This document shows, in pieces, positions 35,178 through 44,379 of a DNA stretch of 64,000 nt (position 1 is the first letter of the stretch; each line of letters opens with the position of its first letter). The stretch is from an uncultured Candidatus Melainabacteria bacterium. GTDB lineage: Bacteria; Cyanobacteriota; Vampirovibrionia; Gastranaerophilales; Gastranaerophilaceae. The notes below the pieces were generated by a model. It was given only the letters and a program-made list of their open reading frames with translations. It was not told the DNA's origin and did not search any database. Both the position numbers and the translations under genes were made by a program. The DNA lies in the NCBI GenBank assembly GCA_934747335.1, contig CAKVGS010000002.1, forward strand, positions 56,017 through 120,016. Direction: 5' to 3'.

Positions 35178-36539
35178 ATGGATTTTAAACACCAACCGCT
35201 GAGCGGAACAAACTACACAGATGCTGACATTAAAAGACTGATTGCTGAATATAATGTTCAATTTATTAAATTACAATTTGTGGACATAAACGGTCAAGTT
35301 AAAAATATGGCTATTCCATCCGAACACATTGATAGAGTTCTTAATAACGAAATTATGCTAGATGGTTCTTCTATTAAGGGTTTTAGAAATATTGAAACAT
35401 CAGATATGTTTTTCTTCCCTGATAAAAATACTTTCCAAATTTTACCTTGGCAAGAACGCGATGGCAAAAATTCCGCAAGATTGATTTGCGATATTCATAA
35501 CGCTGACGGAACTCCTTTTGAAGGTTGTCCAAGATGCAACTTAAAAAGACTTATGGCAGAAGCTAAAAAACTTGGTTTCTCCATGAATGTTGGGCCTGAA
35601 GCAGAATTTTTCTTGTTTGAAAAAGATGATGAAGGCAAAATCACAACAAAAACTCACGATAGAGCAGGCTACTATGATGTAGGGCCTGATGATTTAGGTG
35701 AAGCTGTGCGTTCTGATATCGTAAGCACATTACAAGAAATGGATTTTGATATCGAAGCATCTCACCATGAAGTAGCTGACGGTCAACACGAAGTAGACTT
35801 TAAATACTCAGATATTTTGACAACAGCTGATAATGTTGCAACCTTTAGAATAGCAGTTAAGGCTGTTGCTGCTCAATACGGCTTGCACGCAACATTTATG
35901 CCAAAACCTGTATTCGGTATTAACGGTTCAGGTATGCACTGCAATATTTCATTATTTAAAGATGGCAAAAATGCTTTCTTTGATGAAAAAGCAGAATACC
36001 AATTATCTGATACTGCAAGATACGCTATTGGCGGACTTTTGAAACATATTAAGAGTATTACCGCAATTCTTAACCCGACTGTAAACAGCTATAAACGTTT
36101 GGTTCCGGGTTATGAAGCTCCTGTTTATATGGCTTGGTCATTGGCAAACAGAAGTGCATTGTTGAGAGTTCCTGCAAAACGTGGTATGTCAACACGTGTA
36201 GAACTTCGTTCACCTGATCCAAGCTGTAACCCATATTTGGCATTTGCTACAATTTTGGCAGCTTGCTTGGATGGTGTGAGAAACAAAATTGAACCGCCAA
36301 AACCTGTTGAAGCGAATATTTACAAACTTTCTGACAGAGAAAGAAAGAAAATGAGAATTGAATCTTTACCTGGAAGTTTGAAAGAAGCATTAATATGTAT
36401 GGATAAATCAATTATTGCGAAAACAGCTTTGGGTGAACACATTGTTGATGAATTCAAGACTGCAAAAGAAATTGAGTGGGATGCATTCAGAACTTATGTT
36501 TCTCAGTGGGAAATTGATAAATATTTGGCAAGATATTAA
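35178..36539 (+). CDS. glnA: Glutamine synthetase type I (GSI-alpha)
   Basis: Glutamine synthetase makes glutamine from glutamate, ammonia and ATP. The 453-residue protein has the beta-grasp domain with MLDGSSIKGF, the metal and substrate residues in NVGPEAEFFLF, ASHHEVADGQHEVDF, the KPVFGINGSGMHCNIS segment, and NRSALLRVPA. Its short length and the absence of the adenylylation-loop tyrosine motif of GSI-beta place it with the feedback-inhibited GSI-alpha type found in Firmicutes and Thermotogae. GGAGG lies about 7 nt before the ATG. A strong terminator follows directly, so it is monocistronic. Confidence 0.95.
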   Translation: MDFKHQPLSGTNYTDADIKRLIAEYNVQFIKLQFVDINGQVKNMAIPSEHIDRVLNNEIMLDGSSIKGFRNIETSDMFFFPDKNTFQILPWQERDGKNSARLICDIHNADGTPFEGCPRCNLKRLMAEAKKLGFSMNVGPEAEFFLFEKDDEGKITTKTHDRAGYYDVGPDDLGEAVRSDIVSTLQEMDFDIEASHHEVADGQHEVDFKYSDILTTADNVATFRIAVKAVAAQYGLHATFMPKPVFGINGSGMHCNISLFKDGKNAFFDEKAEYQLSDTARYAIGGLLKHIKSITAILNPTVNSYKRLVPGYEAPVYMAWSLANRSALLRVPAKRGMSTRVELRSPDPSCNPYLAFATILAACLDGVRNKIEPPKPVEANIYKLSDRERKKMRIESLPGSLKEALICMDKSIIAKTALGEHIVDEFKTAKEIEWDAFRTYVSQWEIDKYLARY

Positions 36540-36555
36540 TTTTATTTATAACAAG

Positions 36556-36583
36556 AAAAAAGCGTCCTTCGGGGCGCTTTTTT
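36556..36583 (+). terminator. Rho-independent terminator of glnA (bidirectional form)
   Basis: AAAAAAGCGTCC, loop TTCG, GGGCGCTTTTTT. The A/T runs on both sides also suit the convergent small gene, whose stop codon lies at the edge of the hairpin. Confidence 0.92.
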
Positions 36584-36741
36584 TATCTTTTATATTCTTG
36601 TTCTAATTTTGATTTAATCATCTTCATTTCTTCTCTTGTCAAAAAAGAAGAAAAGCGCATAAATTCATACATCGCATCATCATAAGAATATTGCCTGCGC
36701 TCAACTTTTTGTAACCATTCTCTGACTTCTCTTGTAATCAT
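36583..36741 (-). CDS. Small coupled protein of 52 residues, unknown function
   Basis: A short frame starting MITREVREWLQKVERRQYSY and ending SKLEQEYKR. Its ATG overlaps the stop codon of the DUF1653 gene (ATGA), which favours translational coupling and argues that it is real. It is charged and probably helical; no family recognised. It ends inside the shared terminator hairpin with glnA. Confidence 0.65.
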   Translation of the reverse strand: MITREVREWLQKVERRQYSYDDAMYEFMRFSSFLTREEMKMIKSKLEQEYKR

Positions 36742-36947
36742 ACTAAACTAAACCTCAAAACCTTTTTACCTTCCACGAGAACTTCTTCATTCCACATTGA
36801 TTTTGGCCGCACCCAAATATCACCCTTATCAACATTTTGATAAACAATCATATCTTCCTCTGTTTCAGAATGTTTTGCCAAGGCTATAATTTTATAAACA
36901 TTTCCTTTGTAGTGTTTATAAATTTTTCCAACTGTAATTTCTTGCAT
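36738..36947 (-). CDS. DUF1653 domain protein
   Basis: A 69-residue protein with the DUF1653 pattern: VGKIYKHYKGNVYKIIALAKHSETEEDMIVYQ..WVRPKSMW. The function of the family is unknown; it is a small all-beta domain common in Proteobacteria and Firmicutes. The start at 36947 (MQEITVGKIY) matches the family N terminus; a TATAAT box ends about 10 nt upstream, suggesting a very short leader. It overlaps the following small gene by 4 nt. Confidence 0.85.
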   Translation of the reverse strand: MQEITVGKIYKHYKGNVYKIIALAKHSETEEDMIVYQNVDKGDIWVRPKSMWNEEVLVEGKKVLRFSLV

Positions 36948-37030
36948 GGTATGAATTATTATATAATAAAAAGGATTTCTTCTAAATGCACTACTGTTCA
37001 TGACAATTTTGAAAAAGTATACATATCTTT

Positions 37031-37154
37031 TAATAAGTTGGATTGCTTCGTCACTATAAAAATAGCTGTTCCTCGCAATGACTTAGCGTTAGGCTTCCAA
37101 GCGTGCCGTCATTGCGAAGGCGATTAGCCTGAAGCAATCCAGCTTTTTATTAAC
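37031..37154. repeat. GCAATGAC-type palindromic repeat
   Basis: TTGGATTGCTTC at the left faces GAAGCAATCCA at the right, with inner arms CCTCGCAATGAC and GTCATTGCGAAGG and flanking TAATAA/TTATTA. Repeats with this GTCATTGCGAGG..GAAGCAATCC form are widespread in unrelated bacteria. It does not overlap a gene. Confidence 0.8.
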
Positions 37155-37342
37155 TATTATTTTGAGACAGTACAATACAAATTTTCTCAAACATCTGGTT
37201 TTTGACTATGTTTTAGATAATTATAGTAAATTTATCTCGGACACTAGTGCATTACATAATTTATTTTCAATTCCGATAAATCTACGACAAATTGATAAAA
37301 GTAGTAGAGAAATTGGGTGATATTTGTAAATTTTAATCATTT

Positions 37343-37368
37343 AAAAAGCCGGTCTATAACCGGCTTTT
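37343..37368 (-). terminator. Terminator of the CAT tRNA gene
   Basis: AAAAGCCGGT and ACCGGCTTTT form a perfect 10-bp stem with a 5-nt loop, followed on the minus strand by a T run. It begins 9 nt beyond the tRNA 3' end. Confidence 0.9.
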
Positions 37369-37376
37369 ATAAAATT

Positions 37377-37448
37377 TGGGCCCGGAGGGATTCGAACCCA
37401 CGACCAAAGGATTATGAGTCCTCTGCGCTACCGCTGCGCCACAGGCCC
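37377..37448 (-). tRNA. tRNA with CAT anticodon (Met, or Ile2 if lysidine-modified)
   Basis: A 72-nt cloverleaf reads on the minus strand: acceptor GGGCCTG with CGGGCCC (one G-U), a D-arm GCGC..GCGC, anticodon stem GAGGA with loop CTCATAA, T-arm with GTTCGAATC, and discriminator A. CCA is not encoded. The anticodon CAT serves Met, or AUA-Ile when TilS converts C34 to lysidine; CTCATAAT followed by TTGGTCG resembles E. coli tRNA-Ile2, but I cannot decide from this sequence. Initiator identity is unlikely because the first pair is G-C and the anticodon stem lacks the GGG/CCC pairs. Confidence 0.93.
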
Positions 37449-37688
37449 GTGACGACTTTTAGATATTCAATTGTTAACTTATTGTGCCTGTGTCTTGCGT
37501 TAGCGGCGCTACCTATTGCTGCGGTAACGTGACATTTAGTCACCTTCCCTTGCAATGCCACAGGCCCGTGACGACTTTTAGATATTCAATTGTTAACTTA
37601 TTGTGCCTGTGCCTTGCGTTAGCGACGCTATCTACCTCTCGAAAAACGTGACATTTAGTCACCTTTTTCTCGGCAGAGTGCCACAGGC
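37449..37688 (-). repeat. Two tandem structured units upstream of the tRNA gene
   Basis: Two units of 119 and 123 bp lie directly upstream of the tRNA. Each has a 39-nt spacer identical to the tRNA 5' flank (TTAACAATTGAATATCTAAA) and an 80- or 84-nt body closed by GCCTGTG and CACAGGC (37486-37565; 37605-37688). The body has an invariant hairpin GTGAC-ATTTA-GTCAC whose flanking stems differ in sequence but still pair (ATTGC/GCAAT in one, GAAAAA/TTTTTC in the other), and a TAGC/GCTA hairpin. The first 11 nt of the tRNA (GGGCCTGTGGC) are shared with the unit boundary. Confidence 0.75.
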
Positions 37689-37722
37689 AATTATTGACAA
37701 CTCAATATATTCAATTTATCAG

Positions 37723-37759
37723 GTAAATATAAAAAAATCAACTGTTTTTTTATATTTAC
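37723..37759. other. Perfect 15-bp AT hairpin upstream of the Gln-rich TPR gene
   Basis: GTAAATATAAAAAAA and TTTTTTTATATTTAC pair perfectly around TCAACTG. With its T run it could terminate transcription in either direction, separating the tRNA locus from the TPR gene that follows. Confidence 0.6.
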
Positions 37760-37882
37760 TCCATTATCATGACTTTTTAAAATCCTTCATTAAACAAATA
37801 TCGTACAAACGTATGATATTTTTCCTAAAAAATAAAGAGTTCTTTAATAGTTCCGATATTATTAAAGGAAGGACGGTTTATA

Positions 37883-39586
37883 TTGTTTAACACAATGAAT
37901 ACAGTGCGCCCACGCCCTTATCCTCAAAGAGGCACAGGCAATTATAACGCAGGTAGCGAAGGTACTGACAAAGACGGTCATAACGGCAACGCCCAAGACC
38001 AACAACAGCAACGTCAGAACCAACAAGTTGTTGCTCGCGGTCGTGCGCAAGATATTCAACAACAAGCAGGCGCACCGCGTCAAGCAATATATTCACCTGC
38101 TCAAAATGCTTACAGCGGAACTCCTAACCGTCAGGTTTATCAAGTTCAAACCCCTCCTCCGATGAGAATTAACAACCAACCTCATCAGATGAATGCAATG
38201 CAATATCAAGCTGCTCAAGCAGGTTATCAACCAATGGTACAGCCTGTTCAACAACAATCTGCACCAAGACCACAACAACCTGCAAGAAGTAACAAAGTTA
38301 ACATTGCGCAAATCCTAAAAGATTTCAGAAACACAATAAAAGCAATCGCAACTCCTCCTGAAATTGAAGAACAAGTTGCACAATACTTGCAAACCGTTGA
38401 ACAACTTGTAAGAGAGCCTCAACCGCAAGTTAATATGATTCAAAGCAACTTGAAAATTGCGGCCTCTTTATTAGACAAATATATTTCTGAAACTCTTAAC
38501 AAAGATTCCAAAGTTGTTCAAAATTGGCTTGATGCTTTATTCTTGCAAAGAATTAATTACAGTTACAACGAAGAAGAAATCAATCCAAACTTCTTAGTAA
38601 AATTTCCTGATCAACAAGAAAAGAAAGCAGCACCTCAACAACCTCAACAACAGGTTCAGCAAGAAGAACAAGCAGTTCCTCAAGCAGAAGTAACTCAGCC
38701 TGCACCGATTCAAGAAGCTCCACAAAATGAAGTTCTTGAAATTGAGCCTGAAGAATTAAGCTTAGAAGAAGAATTTACACAAGCTAAAGCAACAATTTCT
38801 AAAAAACCAAATATAACCATCATTCCACAAGATACAAGACTAAAATCTTTGTTTGTTGAAGCTAAAAAACAAGCTTTTTCAAACAATCCTCAAAGAGCAA
38901 TGCAAATCTTTAAAGAAGCTTTCACACGTGCAAGCGAACTTAAAGACACAGAAACTCAATCAAGAATTTGTCTTGAAATTGGCAAAATTTATGACGACAA
39001 TGACCATTTTGTTCAAGCATTGAACAGTTATAATAAGTCTTTGCAGTACACAACCGATGTTAACGTAAAATCAAGAGCGCATTTTTCAATGGCACAAATT
39101 TACGATGATGTAAACGAAGTTGGACCTGCATTAGACCATTATTTAACTTCAATTTCTTACGCCGGAAAATCTGATGATTTAATCGGTCAATCTGATTCTT
39201 TAACAAAAATGGCAAATATTTTCACAGACAAATATGATGAAAATGCTTTTGAATACTATGATGTAGCTAGAAAATTAATCGAACAAACAACCGATTCATC
39301 AATGAAAGGTTATGTTTTAAGTAACACTGCAGACGCATGCGTTCAATTCAAAAAAGGCGACAAAGCTTTAAAATATTATGCAGAAGCTGTTAAGAATTAT
39401 GAAAAATCAAACTCTGTTGAAGAAATTGCTCAAAACTACAAATCTGCAGCACAACTTATGATTGATTTTAACAGTCCTAATAAAGCAAAATCTTTATTGA
39501 AAAAAGCTTTAGTAAACGCTGTAAAAACAAAAAATGAAGATTTAATTGCAGAAATTAATGCAATGCTTGCTTCAGTAGACGAATAA
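37883..39586 (+). CDS. Gln-rich TPR protein, unknown function
   Basis: The 567-residue protein has a disordered, Gln/Pro-rich N-terminal region (about 1-140, for example DQQQQRQNQQ), a helical segment (about 140-230), a second Gln/Glu linker (about 255-310), and a C-terminal TPR domain (about 325-565; SRICLEIGKIYDDNDHFVQALNSYNKSLQY and similar). No signal peptide. The start is a TTG at 37883: the strong AAGGAAGGA at 37865-37873 is correctly spaced for it and too far from the ATG at 37895. The combination resembles an adaptor or scaffold protein; a role cannot be assigned. Confidence 0.72.
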   Translation: MFNTMNTVRPRPYPQRGTGNYNAGSEGTDKDGHNGNAQDQQQQRQNQQVVARGRAQDIQQQAGAPRQAIYSPAQNAYSGTPNRQVYQVQTPPPMRINNQPHQMNAMQYQAAQAGYQPMVQPVQQQSAPRPQQPARSNKVNIAQILKDFRNTIKAIATPPEIEEQVAQYLQTVEQLVREPQPQVNMIQSNLKIAASLLDKYISETLNKDSKVVQNWLDALFLQRINYSYNEEEINPNFLVKFPDQQEKKAAPQQPQQQVQQEEQAVPQAEVTQPAPIQEAPQNEVLEIEPEELSLEEEFTQAKATISKKPNITIIPQDTRLKSLFVEAKKQAFSNNPQRAMQIFKEAFTRASELKDTETQSRICLEIGKIYDDNDHFVQALNSYNKSLQYTTDVNVKSRAHFSMAQIYDDVNEVGPALDHYLTSISYAGKSDDLIGQSDSLTKMANIFTDKYDENAFEYYDVARKLIEQTTDSSMKGYVLSNTADACVQFKKGDKALKYYAEAVKNYEKSNSVEEIAQNYKSAAQLMIDFNSPNKAKSLLKKALVNAVKTKNEDLIAEINAMLASVDE

Positions 39587-39590
39587 ATTT

Positions 39591-41126
39591 TTAGTCTAAA
39601 CTTTTAATAAAATCATCTGCTGAAAATTCTTTTCCAGTAAGATTTTCAATCAATTCGTATTCATCAATTGAAGCGCCGAGAGCAAAAATATTTTTATCCA
39701 TAAATTTTGCAGACTCGGAATTTTCTGTGATATCTCCAAGTTTAGATTTTAAATAATTATAAATTTGAGCCTTCATCAAATTTGCTCTAAAATAATTTTG
39801 ATAATAAGCCGGATGTGACAAATAATGCGGAATTGTTGCCCATTCGTTATCAGGAGTTTCAAATCTGTTTAAGTATTTTCCACGCAAATTATTCCAAAGT
39901 TCTGCAGGATTTTTATCAGGATTAGAATAAAATTCACGTTCAAAATCAATAATTAGCAAGCTTTTAGAAATAAAAGAAGCTTCGTCTTCTTTTACTGATT
40001 TTTTAAATTTCTCTAATATATCTTTATCCAAAAATTCTGCCAAGATATTTTCGCGTTTAATAACATCACCCATCATCATAGCAATTGCTTCCGTAACAGC
40101 AGGAGAAGCAGCTGTACGGTCAAGAAACGGAAGTTTTGTATCAATCCCGAGGTCATATACACAATGTCCCATTTCATGGTTTAAAGTATCCAAACTTACA
40201 ACATTATTTGTTAAATTCGCCAAAATTCTTGAATCTTTTCCTGCTTCTACACCAAAACAAAACCCGTGGGTATTTTTATCTTTTCTTGGGAACAAATCCA
40301 AAGTTAAACGACCGTCTGCTATCATTTTATCAACATCATAACCCATTTTTTTATACATGTTTTTAGATATAAGTGTAATATCATTTTTTTCTAAAACTTC
40401 ATTTACATCTTTTTCAGGATTATCACTCAACAAAAGTCCGTAATGATAGGCTTTTAATTCATCGACATTAAAAAATTTTTTCAAATCGTTTTGTTTTTTC
40501 GTTTGAATTTCTTTTATCGTGTTTTGAGTTTTTGAATAAACTTCATTGATTAATTTTTCCAAAAACTCGTTTTCTACTTCATAGTCTTCTTTTAGTTTGT
40601 ATTCAAAATAATTTTCATAGCCTTTTGTTTTTGCATATTCGTTGCGCATTTTTACAAACTCAACCAAATCTTCTGCAATCAAGTCACCGCATGCAATTTT
40701 TGCTTCGTGTGCTTTTCTTCTTATTTCAGGATTTTCCTCATTTTGCAAAATTTTTGTAACTTCTGTTTTTGTAATTTCTTTATCATCAATTTTTAAAACG
40801 TAAGAATTAAATTTTTTGGCAATTTCATTTTCTTTTTGGCGGAGTTTTTTAAGTTCTTCACCCGTATTTAATTCTTCATCAAACTCTTTTAAAAGATTTT
40901 TAAGCTGTTTTGCTTCGTGTTTTGAAAGAGAAGTTTTGTCTATTTTTTGGAATTTTTCATAAGTTTTTTTATCTCTAAAAAGTTTAGAGTATTCATCTTG
41001 AGCATTTTCGTATTTCTGCATGTTTTCCGGTGTTGAATTTATATAAAAATCCCAACATTTTTTTTCTAAATTAATAGAAACTTTTTCTAATTTTTTGCAA
41101 AACTCGTCTCTTAATTCTTTAAACAT
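39591..41126 (-). CDS. M3/M2-like zinc oligopeptidase
   Basis: The 511-residue cytoplasmic protein has the gluzincin motif LNHEMGH (His317 and His321 by this start) and a downstream TEAIAMMMGDV supplying the third ligand, as in oligopeptidase F and the M2 angiotensin-converting-enzyme-like peptidases. The N-terminal half is helical and charged, like M3 substrate-channel domains. AAGAGG lies 5 nt before the ATG at 41126; the longer frame to 41204 has no support. Likely role: degrading short peptides. Family (M2 versus M3) needs a profile search. Confidence 0.8.
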   Translation of the reverse strand: MFKELRDEFCKKLEKVSINLEKKCWDFYINSTPENMQKYENAQDEYSKLFRDKKTYEKFQKIDKTSLSKHEAKQLKNLLKEFDEELNTGEELKKLRQKENEIAKKFNSYVLKIDDKEITKTEVTKILQNEENPEIRRKAHEAKIACGDLIAEDLVEFVKMRNEYAKTKGYENYFEYKLKEDYEVENEFLEKLINEVYSKTQNTIKEIQTKKQNDLKKFFNVDELKAYHYGLLLSDNPEKDVNEVLEKNDITLISKNMYKKMGYDVDKMIADGRLTLDLFPRKDKNTHGFCFGVEAGKDSRILANLTNNVVSLDTLNHEMGHCVYDLGIDTKLPFLDRTAASPAVTEAIAMMMGDVIKRENILAEFLDKDILEKFKKSVKEDEASFISKSLLIIDFEREFYSNPDKNPAELWNNLRGKYLNRFETPDNEWATIPHYLSHPAYYQNYFRANLMKAQIYNYLKSKLGDITENSESAKFMDKNIFALGASIDEYELIENLTGKEFSADDFIKSLD

Positions 41127-41258
41127 AAAAACCTCTTTTTTTAATGATAGCATATTTTGGGGAAAAAGCCCAATTTGTTTATTTGTATTTACGTTTCTAA
41201 ACATTGACTAATTCTAATCCTTAAACTAAAATAGTATAAATAACTTTAAGGAGAAAAT

Positions 41259-41831
41259 ATGTCAGGATTAGAGTTTGACCCCGGTTTTGCACCGTTTATT
41301 TTAGCATTCAGAGGAACTGTTGAATATTTATATATGGATATCAACCGTTTCAGAAATCTTTCGCAAAGAAAAATGAAGTTTAAACAATATTACAAAAAAA
41401 TGCTTGATATGTTTAATAATAATTTGGGATTTTACGTTGGATGTCTAATGTGGGCTGCGTATATAAAAACTCAACCTGAGCAAGAAATTTTGAATAACAA
41501 TTGTCTTGGTCAAGAATACAATGAAGAAGAAAATATTTCAGATACAGAATTTATGATTAAGTTTCTTGAACTTCTTCCAAAAGATGTGAAATATTTTTTA
41601 GGTCAAAATTACGAAATTAATCAAAGCGATATGAAAATTTTAGAGTTGTATAAGGAATTTCTAATCTTAAATAAAGGTTTTGTTAATTCTAAAAACAATA
41701 CAGACATTGTTCTTCCGAATGGTGTTAAAACCGAAGGTGCTGAAGGTTTTAAGGATAAAATTATGGAAGTAATAAAAAGTGAAGATTTGTCAAAATTATT
41801 AGAATATAGGGATTTGATATGTCAAATATAA
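41259..41831 (+). CDS. Hypothetical protein co-transcribed with adenine deaminase
   Basis: Unrecognised 190-residue soluble protein starting MSGLEFDPGFAPFILAFRGT. It is helical with aromatic residues in the first half (YLYMDINRFRNLSQRKMKFKQYY) and acidic in the second; no catalytic motif seen. AAGGAG lies 6 nt before the ATG. Its last codons overlap the start of ade by 13 nt, so the two are probably translated from one mRNA. Confidence 0.65.
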   Translation: MSGLEFDPGFAPFILAFRGTVEYLYMDINRFRNLSQRKMKFKQYYKKMLDMFNNNLGFYVGCLMWAAYIKTQPEQEILNNNCLGQEYNEEENISDTEFMIKFLELLPKDVKYFLGQNYEINQSDMKILELYKEFLILNKGFVNSKNNTDIVLPNGVKTEGAEGFKDKIMEVIKSEDLSKLLEYRDLICQI

Positions 41832-43549
41832 TAAATGTTGCAAGAGGTTTAGAAAAAGCCGATTTAGTAATTAAAAACGCAAATATCGTGAATGTTTTGT
41901 CAGAAGAAATTCACAAAGGTGATATCGCGATTTGTGATGGCGTGATTGCAGGGATTGGCGAAAATTATTCGGGCGAAAAAGAAATTGATATCAATGGTGC
42001 TTACGTAACACCTTCATTTATTGATGGTCACGTGCATTTGGAAAGTACGATGATGTTGCCGAAAGAATTTGCAAAAACAGTTCTTCCTGCCGGTACAACA
42101 ACGGTAATTATTGACCCGCACGAAATTTCGAACGTATTGGGTTTGCACGGTATAAGTTTTATGCACGAGGCTGTAAAAGATTTGCCGATGAATGTTTATA
42201 CAATGCTTCCTTCTTGCGTTCCGGCGACACCATTTGAAACATCAGGTTTCGATTTGAACAGTTATGATTTGTCTTTATTAATCGACAAACCTTGGGTGCT
42301 TGGCATTGCAGAGATGATGAATTTTCCTGGGGTTTTGAACCATGATAAAAATGTTATGGCAAAATTGGAACTCGCTAAATCAAGAGGTAAAAGAATTGAC
42401 GGACACGCACCATATTTGAGTGGCAAGGATTTGTGCGGATATATTGCAAGCGGCGTGAAGTCTGATCATGAATGCACAACTCCTGAAGAAGCGATTGAAA
42501 AATTGCGTCTTGGTGTTTACGTGATGATTAGAGAAGGTACTGCGGCAAAAGATTTAGATGCGTTAATACCTGTTCTTAAAACTTCTAATACAAGAAAATG
42601 CATTTTTGTAACTGACGACAGACACCCTGCAGATTTAAAAGAACATATTAACGGAATGGTTAGACGTGTAGTTGAAGCAGGCGTTGACCCGATTAAAGCG
42701 GTTCAAGTTGCAAGTTTAAATACTGCTGAATATTTCGGCTTAAAAGACCTTGGTGCAATTGCCCCAGGGTATAAAGCAGATTTACTTGTTCTTCCTGACT
42801 TAAAAACATTTAAGCCTGATATTGTTTTAAAAGACGGTCAGGTTGTAGCTCAGGATGGTAAATTAGCGGTTGAAATTCCTGAAAATGATGCGATTGCAAC
42901 TCGTAACTCTGTAAACGTACGTTGGATTACGATGGACGATTTTAAAATTCAAACAGAAGGTGATGGAGTCAAGAAAGTTAGAGCTTTGGAAGTTATTCCT
43001 CATCAACTTATTACAAAATCTGTTATGTCTGATGTTAAAGTCGTTGACGGAAACGCAGTAAGCAATGTTGAAACGGATACATTAAAAATCTGCGTAATTG
43101 AAAGACACAGAGCGACAGGTAATATCGGCAAAGGATTTGTTAAGGGATTTAACTTGAAATGTGGTGCGATTGCCTCAACAGTAGCACACGATTCGCATAA
43201 CATGATTGTAATCGGTACAAATGATTTTGATATGTACACAGCGGCTGTTGCTTTGATTAAGTGCCAAGGCGGTAAGGTTGTAGTTAAAGACGGAGAAATT
43301 ATTTCTCAATTACCGCTTCCTATTGCCGGTTTGATGTCTGATAAAGAATTTGATTTTGTTGTAGAAAAATGCGATGAATTAAATAAGGCTGCTCATTCAA
43401 TCGGGTGCAAATTAGAAGACCCGTTTATGACAATGGGATTTTTATCTTTGCCTGTAATTCCTGAATTAAAAATTACGGATAAAGGCGTTTTTGATACGAA
43501 TAAATTTGATTTTGTTGATATTTTTGAGGATGAAAAGGTTAAGAAATAA
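41819..43549 (+). CDS. ade: Adenine deaminase
   Basis: Adenine deaminase converts adenine to hypoxanthine and ammonia for purine salvage. The 576-residue amidohydrolase has the metal motif DGHVHLESTMM (about residue 70), VIIDPHEISNVLG, GHAPYLSGKDLCGYIASG, the VTDDRHP aspartate motif, and the C-terminal domain with STVAHDSHNMIVIG typical of bacterial Ade. Length is normal. It overlaps the preceding hypothetical gene, and a 100-bp gap follows. Confidence 0.95.
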   Translation: MSNIINVARGLEKADLVIKNANIVNVLSEEIHKGDIAICDGVIAGIGENYSGEKEIDINGAYVTPSFIDGHVHLESTMMLPKEFAKTVLPAGTTTVIIDPHEISNVLGLHGISFMHEAVKDLPMNVYTMLPSCVPATPFETSGFDLNSYDLSLLIDKPWVLGIAEMMNFPGVLNHDKNVMAKLELAKSRGKRIDGHAPYLSGKDLCGYIASGVKSDHECTTPEEAIEKLRLGVYVMIREGTAAKDLDALIPVLKTSNTRKCIFVTDDRHPADLKEHINGMVRRVVEAGVDPIKAVQVASLNTAEYFGLKDLGAIAPGYKADLLVLPDLKTFKPDIVLKDGQVVAQDGKLAVEIPENDAIATRNSVNVRWITMDDFKIQTEGDGVKKVRALEVIPHQLITKSVMSDVKVVDGNAVSNVETDTLKICVIERHRATGNIGKGFVKGFNLKCGAIASTVAHDSHNMIVIGTNDFDMYTAAVALIKCQGGKVVVKDGEIISQLPLPIAGLMSDKEFDFVVEKCDELNKAAHSIGCKLEDPFMTMGFLSLPVIPELKITDKGVFDTNKFDFVDIFEDEKVKK

Positions 43550-43648
43550 AACTTATTATCTTAATATCGTTTAAAGAACCAAATTGTTTCTATAAACCTT
43601 TTATGGTATAAGGGAAATAGAAAATGTTGTTATGAGAAGGAGTTATGA

Positions 43649-44371
43649 ATGGATAGAAATGTAATCTGCATCAAATGGGGAACAAAATTTGGCCCTGAAT
43701 ATGTAAACAAACTTTATAAAATGGTTGAAAAGAATTTATCTTTGCCGCACAGATTTGTATGCTTTACAGATAATGCAGAAGGCATTGTGGAAGGTGTTGA
43801 AATTCGTCCGCTTCCAGAACTTAACGACGAAGGCATTCCTGATAGAATGTGGAAAAAATTGGGCTTGTTTGCCAACCCGCTTTCTGATTTACAAGGTACT
43901 GCTTTGTTTTTAGATTTGGATATTATTATTAGAAGCTCTCTTGATCCGTTTTTCGAAGTTGAAGGAAGTTTCTTAATATCTAAAGATTACGATTTTCCAC
44001 ACGATATTATCGGTAATTCATCAGTTTTCCGTTTTGAAGTTGGCAAACACCCTGAAATTATTGAACATTTTTATCAAGAAGGTAAAACAATCAGAGAAAG
44101 ATACAAAAATGAACAAGCGTTTTTGTCTTATGAAATGGATAGAAAAGGCTTGCTTAAATACTGGCCTAAAGATTGGGTTGTAAGTTTTAAACGCCAATGT
44201 TTGCACAAATTCCCAATGTGTTGGTTTAAAGTTCCACGTGACCCTGAAGAAGCCAAGATTTTGATTTTTCACGGCAAACCAACTCCTGAACAAGCGTATA
44301 AAGGTTATTTTGGAAAATTGGGATTTAGATATATTAAACCTACGAAGTGGTTGGATAAGTATTGGGGTTAA
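43649..44371 (+). CDS. Nucleotide-sugar transferase-like protein with DLD motif
   Basis: The 240-residue protein resembles GT-A type glycosyltransferases: an N-terminal beta-alpha segment (VICIKWGTKFGPEYVNKLYKMV), HRFVCFTDN, and a DxD-like metal motif TALFLDLDIII (about residue 92). The C-terminal part has FHGKPTPEQA. No membrane segment. Proteins of this type often modify surface polysaccharides, but the donor and acceptor are unknown. GAAGGAG precedes the ATG and a TATAAG-like -10 element lies at about 43604. A perfect 27-bp palindrome follows 9 bp after the stop. Confidence 0.75.
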   Translation: MDRNVICIKWGTKFGPEYVNKLYKMVEKNLSLPHRFVCFTDNAEGIVEGVEIRPLPELNDEGIPDRMWKKLGLFANPLSDLQGTALFLDLDIIIRSSLDPFFEVEGSFLISKDYDFPHDIIGNSSVFRFEVGKHPEIIEHFYQEGKTIRERYKNEQAFLSYEMDRKGLLKYWPKDWVVSFKRQCLHKFPMCWFKVPRDPEEAKILIFHGKPTPEQAYKGYFGKLGFRYIKPTKWLDKYWG

Positions 44372-44379
44372 TAAGTTTA

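Noticed and set aside
37486..37688. The two structured units as extra functional tRNA genes
   Set aside because: They have a 7-bp closing stem but no T-arm with GTTCRAAYC and no proper anticodon arm on either strand.
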